Positions 5,524-9,106 of a DNA stretch of 9,106 bases are shown here, piece by piece. This stretch comes from Acidobacteriota bacterium (lineage in GTDB: Bacteria; Acidobacteriota; Terriglobia; Acidiferrales; UBA7541): assembly GCA_003131705.1 (NCBI GenBank), contig PKUY01000190.1, positions 1-9,106 on the forward strand. The letters run 5' to 3'. Within the stretch, counting starts at the first letter, position 1. The number at the start of each line of letters is the position of its first letter. Below the pieces are notes generated by a model. That model was given only the letters and a program-made list of their open reading frames with translations. It was not told the DNA's origin and did no database searches. The position numbers and the translations under genes are program-made.

Positions 5524-5826
5524 TTGAACGGGATGTTGATCCAGAGCAGCCGCAGTGTTCCCGTCGGTTCGTGCGTGCGAATGAGTCTCGAGCTTTCACC
5601 CAACGGGAAGCCCATCGTCGGGTCCGGCTACGTGGTGCGTGTGATCGGAGGCAACCGTCTGGGCGTTCAACTGAGCCGCTTGCCGGCTGCTGAGAGCGGT
5701 CGCTTACGGGAGTTTCTTTTACCCTTGATTCTTCGGAACGCCCGAGAAGCCAAGCCGGTGAACACATCACCGACTGGCGGCCTAGCGATTCACGGCCCTT
5801 CGCTCCGAAGCGGTCAAGCGGAGTAA
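5524..5826 (+). CDS. C-terminal part of the PilZ domain, separated by an in-frame TGA
   Basis: Reading from codon 5500 in the frame of the receiver gene gives DCETIDLSLNGMLIQSS, which carries the D/NxSxxG signature of PilZ (DLSLNG, 5515-5532). The beta-barrel strands follow (GSCVRMSLELS, GSGYVVRVIGGNRLGVQLS). The formal starts are TTG at 5524 or ATG at 5533. Neither has a Shine-Dalgarno sequence in front, and both leave part of the barrel outside the product. On its own this piece lacks the RxxxR arm and should not bind c-di-GMP. The final 30 residues (EAKPVNTSPTGG...) look unstructured and run into the LuxR-type gene on the opposite strand. I read it as the separated 3' half of one gene, possibly a pseudogene, rather than an independent gene. 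Confidence 0.6.
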   Translation: MNGMLIQSSRSVPVGSCVRMSLELSPNGKPIVGSGYVVRVIGGNRLGVQLSRLPAAESGRLREFLLPLILRNAREAKPVNTSPTGGLAIHGPSLRSGQAE

Positions 5827-6432
5827 TTTCGGCTCTAAGACCGGGCCAAGCGGAACCAAATTGGACGCCGGGAGGGCCAGAAGCTGGGGCGACAGGTTTT
5901 CGGTGCGGGATCGTTCACCTGACAGTAGATCCCCCGCCTTCTGCATCAAGCCACCCCGCCCCGAGACATGGAACTTCTGTAGAAGCGCGGATACGTGGAA
6001 CTTCACGGTTCGCTCTGCGATGTTTAACCGCGAGGCTATTTCCTTGTTGGAGAGATTCTGCAGTATGCCTCTGAGCACTTCTTGCTGGCGCTGACTAATC
6101 GGGATGGGCAGGACGGTAGCCATGCAAGCCTGGATGAGCTTGTTCGTGCGCGGCACAAGGCCATCCAAGAGATTCTCTCCCGCCGAGACCATTATCTGAA
6201 AATCGTTGGGCATTTGCCCGCGCACCACGCATTGCATCGCGAGCAGGCTGATCGTTTCCTCCACGGGCAGCTTGCCGTCGCGGCCCGCCTTTACTTCGAA
6301 GCGCTTCGTGTTGGTTGTCTTGTCGAAAAAAATGAAGGTTTTCGGATTCAGTGCGAAGTCGCTTTGAACTCGTTGGGGACTGCGTTGTCGCTTATGTCCG
6401 TTCACACGAACCCCCGATCCCGTCGATTTCAA
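5782..6432 (-). CDS. LuxR-type HTH transcriptional regulator
   Basis: The 216-residue protein carries a LuxR/GerE DNA-binding domain at about 111-166. The typical residues are present: QRQQEVLRGILQNLSNKEIASRL (115-136) followed by ERTVKFHVSALLQKF (140-154). The N-terminal part (about 28-100) is neither a receiver nor an autoinducer domain that I recognise. It contains KTFIFFDKTTNTKRFEVKAG and MQCVVRGQMPNDFQIMVSAGENLL, suggesting a small beta-rich sensory or dimerisation domain. The C-terminal 45 residues look disordered. The first start is TTG at 6432; GTG at 6405 (VNGHKRQ...) is an alternative with a GGGGG run five bases upstream, and I cannot decide between them. The gene lies downstream of the enzyme gene at 6579 on the same strand (146-base gap) and overlaps the PilZ reading frame tail to tail by 45 bases. 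Its targets are unknown. Confidence 0.82.
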   Translation of the reverse strand: MKSTGSGVRVNGHKRQRSPQRVQSDFALNPKTFIFFDKTTNTKRFEVKAGRDGKLPVEETISLLAMQCVVRGQMPNDFQIMVSAGENLLDGLVPRTNKLIQACMATVLPIPISQRQQEVLRGILQNLSNKEIASRLNIAERTVKFHVSALLQKFHVSGRGGLMQKAGDLLSGERSRTENLSPQLLALPASNLVPLGPVLEPKLLRLTASERRAVNR

Positions 6433-6460
6433 TGGACGTCACTTTCGCGCGGTGGCACGC

Positions 6461-6477
6461 GGCACGCTGAGCGTGTC
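6461..6477. repeat. Hairpin GGCACGC-TGA-GCGTGTC in the LuxR-type gene leader
   Basis: Arms 6461-6467 and 6471-6477 pair over 7 bp, one of them G-T, with a 3-base loop, about 30 bases upstream of the LuxR-type start. The site could be an autoregulatory operator or an RNA hairpin. A second possible hairpin, GCGTGC (6535-6540) with GCACGC (6555-6560), lies 18 bases past the stop of the enzyme gene and might help end that transcript, though no T-run follows. Confidence 0.25.
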
Positions 6478-6578
6478 GAATCCTACGAGGTGAATCGGCT
6501 GAAAGGGTTAGTTCTTTAGCTGGAATAGAGGCGTGCGTGCTTGAAAGACATCCGGCACGCTAGGGCGGTGAAAGCCGA

Positions 6579-7376
6579 TCACGCCCGCGCGAGCAGAGTT
6601 CCGTACCCAGGAGCGCGTCCGCTGAGTCCGAGCAGGCGAACGCCCGCCCATAACGCGTGCGGCATGCTGGAAATCACCGGCACCTTGCAGCGTTGCTCCA
6701 GTGGGACGAGGAGATCGAGCGTTTTCAAGGCGCCGCAGGAGACCACGATTGCGTCAGACTTTGGCGCTGTCTCCCACACGCCTGAGCTGAACTTCAGCAA
6801 CTCGTCCTGCGTCACCGGGCCGTGGTCCTCAAATCTCTCGATGCCGAGGCCCTTGATCGCGAGTACTTCGAAGCCAGACTCCTCCAGAAACGCACGCAGG
6901 CGGCGACTAACCTCTTCGTTGTATGCGGTGGCGACCGCGAGGCGGCGGCTGCCGACAGCCTTCAGGCCTTCGACGATGCCTGTGCTCATAGTGGTTGAGG
7001 GCAAGCCCGTCGCCTTGGTGATGGAGTCCTGCAGTTGCTGGTTGAACGCGGCTCCCTTGTAAAAAGTCAGAGACGTTCCCATCACGACGATAGCGTTTGC
7101 TCCGTCGGCCGCAAGCTTCTTCGCCGCCGGGACGATGCGATCGAATACTTTGTCGTAGCCTTCCGGGGTCATCCGCTCGAGGCCAATACCTTCCGCGAGG
7201 AAACGGACGCCGGATGGATACATCAGGCGGGCTTCCGGCGGAACGGGAGTGTTCGCGGGAGGGAAGATCATGCCGAGAACGGGATCGGCAGCGGAGTGCG
7301 TGGGGATACCCAATGCCGCGCCGACGGCGCCCACAGCCGCAATCTTAATAAATTGACGGCGCCCGTTACCCGCCAT
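6579..7376 (-). CDS. Tat-exported arylmalonate decarboxylase-like protein
   Basis: The 265-residue protein belongs to the Asp/Glu racemase superfamily, closest to arylmalonate decarboxylase (AMDase) and maleate isomerase. The motifs are GTSLTFYKG (100-108), TAYNEEVSRRL (150-160, Y152), and VVSCGALKTLDLL (211-223, C214). From memory, Bordetella AMDase uses G74, T75, S76, Y126 and C188. Here G100, T101, S102, Y152 and C214 sit at a constant offset of +26. Glycine at 100, where two-cysteine racemases carry a second Cys, fits a decarboxylase-type, single-cysteine site. Residues 6-11 (RRQFIK) and the hydrophobic AAVGAVGAALG form a twin-arginine signal, cut near HSAA, so the folded enzyme should act in the periplasm. 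The ATG at 7376 has GGGAGG 5 bases upstream; the frame extends further, but only through antisense-like sequence of the neighbouring gene. It lies 22 bases after the PQQ dehydrogenase. The substrate is unknown. Confidence 0.82.
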   Translation of the reverse strand: MAGNGRRQFIKIAAVGAVGAALGIPTHSAADPVLGMIFPPANTPVPPEARLMYPSGVRFLAEGIGLERMTPEGYDKVFDRIVPAAKKLAADGANAIVVMGTSLTFYKGAAFNQQLQDSITKATGLPSTTMSTGIVEGLKAVGSRRLAVATAYNEEVSRRLRAFLEESGFEVLAIKGLGIERFEDHGPVTQDELLKFSSGVWETAPKSDAIVVSCGALKTLDLLVPLEQRCKVPVISSMPHALWAGVRLLGLSGRAPGYGTLLARA

Positions 7377-7398
7377 AGTAGCCTCCCTCGGCCGTGTG

Positions 7399-9106
7399 TT
7401 AAGGCAGGGCAAACACCACCAACGCCTGGTTGGTGCCCGAGCCGCCGCCGGCGACCATGATAGCGACATACTGTTTGCCGTCCTTGCCCTGGTATGTGAT
7501 CGGCACGGCGCTGGCGGTGTAGTCGAGCTTCGTGACCCAGAGTTCCTTGCCGGTCTTCGAGTCGAACGCGCGGAAACGGTTGTCGCTGGTTGCTCCGATG
7601 AAGACCAGACCGCCCGCTGTCGCAATCGGGCCGGCGAATGCGCCCGACCGTCCAGTGCGCTGTTTTGCTTCGGGCAGTTCTTCGGTGATTCCCAGCGGCA
7701 CCGTCCAGGCAATCTCACCTGTGTTGATATTGACGGCAGACAAACTCTCCCACGGTGGTTTCTGGCACGGCCAGTTGCCAATCACTTTGCCGTTCGCATC
7801 TTTCACGGGCGCGGTGAAGCCGCCGTACTGGCTGCCGGCTCCGCTGCCGCGATGATACTCAACTTCGTTGCCCTTTGTGGTCGCGTTGTACTTCGGATTT
7901 TTCTCGAGGAATCCCGTCGAACCCGCGTTCTGCATGTTCACGAACACGTAACCCATCTTGGGATCCGACGCGGCGCCGCCCCAGTTCGCTCCGCCCGTGG
8001 CCCCCGGGAAAATCAGAGTCAACTTCGTATCGGTTGGTTTCGTATGCACCACCCACGGCGTGTACGGGCCTTCGTTGTAGAAGTCTCCCTTGTCCCATAG
8101 TTCGTGGCAGGCCTTTGCGTGCTCGGGTGTGGTGTCGTCCGCGGTCACAATGTCGTCGCGGCCGATCGTTACGCGAGCCACAGGCGGCGGCTTCACCGGA
8201 AACGGTTGCGTGGGTGAATACTGCTCGCCGGGCGCGTCGCCCTTGGGGACCGGGCGCTCTTCAATAGGGAAGACCGGTTTGCCCGTCACTCGATCGAAGA
8301 CAAACACGTACCCGATCTTGCCTGTCTGCACCAGCGCCGGGACGTTTTTCCCGTCGTGCATGATGTCAAGCAAGACGGGTTCTGGCGGCAGGTCGAAATC
8401 CCACAATTCGTGATGAACGGTCTGGAAATACCATTTCAATTTCCCGGTATTTGCATCGATGGCGACGAGCGTGTTTGAAAACAGGTTGTCGCCCGGGCGA
8501 TCCCCACCGTAGTAGTTCGCAGCAGGCCCGCCGATCGGCATGTAGACGATCCCGCGCTTTTCATCAACCGTCGACGTCATTGACCAGACGTTGGTGCCTC
8601 CGCGGCCTTTCCAGCTATCGTCGCCCCAGGTGTTGTGACCGACTTCGCCGGGCTGAGCGATGGTGTGAAACGTCCACAGTTTCTTCCCGGTGCGCGCGTC
8701 GTAGGCTCGTGAGTCGCCCGGAATGCCTCTCGCCACTTCGTCCTGCGGATGCGTATTTGTTTCACCCGGTCCGTAAACATTTGCGCCGACGATGATGATG
8801 TTCTTGTAGATGGTCGGCACCTCGGCAAACGGCACGTCCATCGTGGCCTCTCCGCCATCGCCAAACCCAGGATCAAGCTCTCCCGTTTTCGCATTGAGCG
8901 CCACCAGCTTGTGGCCACTGGTAAAAATGATGCGGGGGGACATCTTTCCATCTCCTGGCCAATACGCGACGCCGCGCGCTGAGACGAGGCCGGTTTTTCG
9001 CTGATCGCTCCAAATCTCCTTGCCCGTCTCCGGTTCGAGCGCGACGACGCGGTTTCCCGCCGGAAAATACATTACGCCGTTCACCACGATAGGCGTCACC
9101 TGGCTG
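7399..9106 (-). CDS. PQQ-dependent dehydrogenase (glucose/alcohol dehydrogenase type), 5'-partial
   Basis: About 568 residues of a quinoprotein beta-propeller are visible; the N-terminus, including any signal peptide or membrane helices, lies beyond the right edge (the frame is open through 9106 as ...SQVTPIVVNGVMYF). Propeller repeats of the ALxxxTGKxxW type recur, for example ALEPETGKEIW, AYDARTGKKLW, AIDANTGKLKW, AVNINTGEIAW and AFDSKTGKELW. QTVHHELWDFDLPPEPVLLDI, at about 226-246 counted from the GTG at 9099, carries the catalytic Asp and is very close to membrane glucose dehydrogenases. PCQKPPWESL matches the late PQQ-DH segment. No CxxCH haem motif is present in the visible part, so it is not a quinohaemoprotein here. 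Electrons would go to ubiquinone or a separate cytochrome. It oxidises a sugar or alcohol in the periplasm; the substrate cannot be read from sequence. It is followed after 22 bases by the Tat-exported enzyme gene, probably one operon. Confidence 0.9.
   Translation of the reverse strand, partial: SQVTPIVVNGVMYFPAGNRVVALEPETGKEIWSDQRKTGLVSARGVAYWPGDGKMSPRIIFTSGHKLVALNAKTGELDPGFGDGGEATMDVPFAEVPTIYKNIIIVGANVYGPGETNTHPQDEVARGIPGDSRAYDARTGKKLWTFHTIAQPGEVGHNTWGDDSWKGRGGTNVWSMTSTVDEKRGIVYMPIGGPAANYYGGDRPGDNLFSNTLVAIDANTGKLKWYFQTVHHELWDFDLPPEPVLLDIMHDGKNVPALVQTGKIGYVFVFDRVTGKPVFPIEERPVPKGDAPGEQYSPTQPFPVKPPPVARVTIGRDDIVTADDTTPEHAKACHELWDKGDFYNEGPYTPWVVHTKPTDTKLTLIFPGATGGANWGGAASDPKMGYVFVNMQNAGSTGFLEKNPKYNATTKGNEVEYHRGSGAGSQYGGFTAPVKDANGKVIGNWPCQKPPWESLSAVNINTGEIAWTVPLGITEELPEAKQRTGRSGAFAGPIATAGGLVFIGATSDNRFRAFDSKTGKELWVTKLDYTASAVPITYQGKDGKQYVAIMVAGGGSGTNQALVVFALP

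Noticed and set aside
5496..5693. GTG-started ORF overlapping the receiver stop (GTGA), preceded by AAGGAGGAG
   Set aside because: The purine run is only a base or two from the GTG, and the product is arginine-rich shadow sequence. The PilZ signature lies in the other frame.
7377..7781. 135-codon N-terminal extension of the AMDase-like protein
   Set aside because: It overlaps the PQQ dehydrogenase coding region in another frame and has shadow-like composition; the Tat signal directly follows the ATG at 7376, which has its own ribosome site.

Overview
The window looks like a chromosomal segment of a moderately GC-rich Gram-negative bacterium, most probably an Acidobacteriota (Terriglobia-like) species. 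This is inferred from gene content: a DUF3300/DUF2950 pair, a receiver protein joined to a PilZ domain, a short LuxR-HTH regulator, and a Tat-exported enzyme next to a PQQ dehydrogenase. The sequence does not prove the taxon. No rRNA, tRNA or CRISPR array was seen.

Left part (1-2020): a small unrecognised protein (150-485, +) is followed by an IS256-family (mutator-type) transposase (+). Its DDE catalytic core is intact, but its N-terminus is broken. An in-frame TGA lies just upstream of the conserved start region, and one extra A in the AAA run at 570-572 would join the frame to an ATG at 539. No left inverted repeat matching the plausible right end could be found, so the copy looks left-truncated and probably immobile.

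Centre (2021-4824): on the minus strand a DUF3300 protein with a glycine/arginine-rich tail is followed after about 57 bases by a DUF2950 protein. Both carry N-terminal export signals, and they form a classic two-gene cell-envelope unit of unknown function. Divergently transcribed is a 101-residue protein with two CxxC knuckles. The intergenic region holds two inverted repeats and a reasonable sigma70-like promoter.

Right of centre (4825-6432): a gene-free stretch with two hairpins leads into a receiver-domain protein. Its reading frame is cut by an in-frame TGA, exactly between the two signature motifs of a C-terminal PilZ (c-di-GMP-binding) domain. The rest of the PilZ domain continues in the same frame to 5826 and overlaps, tail to tail, a minus-strand LuxR-HTH regulator.

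Right end (6579-9106, minus): a PQQ-dependent dehydrogenase (N-terminus outside the window) is followed 22 bases later by a twin-arginine-signal protein of the arylmalonate decarboxylase / Asp-Glu racemase superfamily. Its catalytic residues have exactly the spacing of arylmalonate decarboxylase. The two probably act together in the periplasm on an unknown substrate. This pair and the split receiver-PilZ gene are the most interesting parts of the window.
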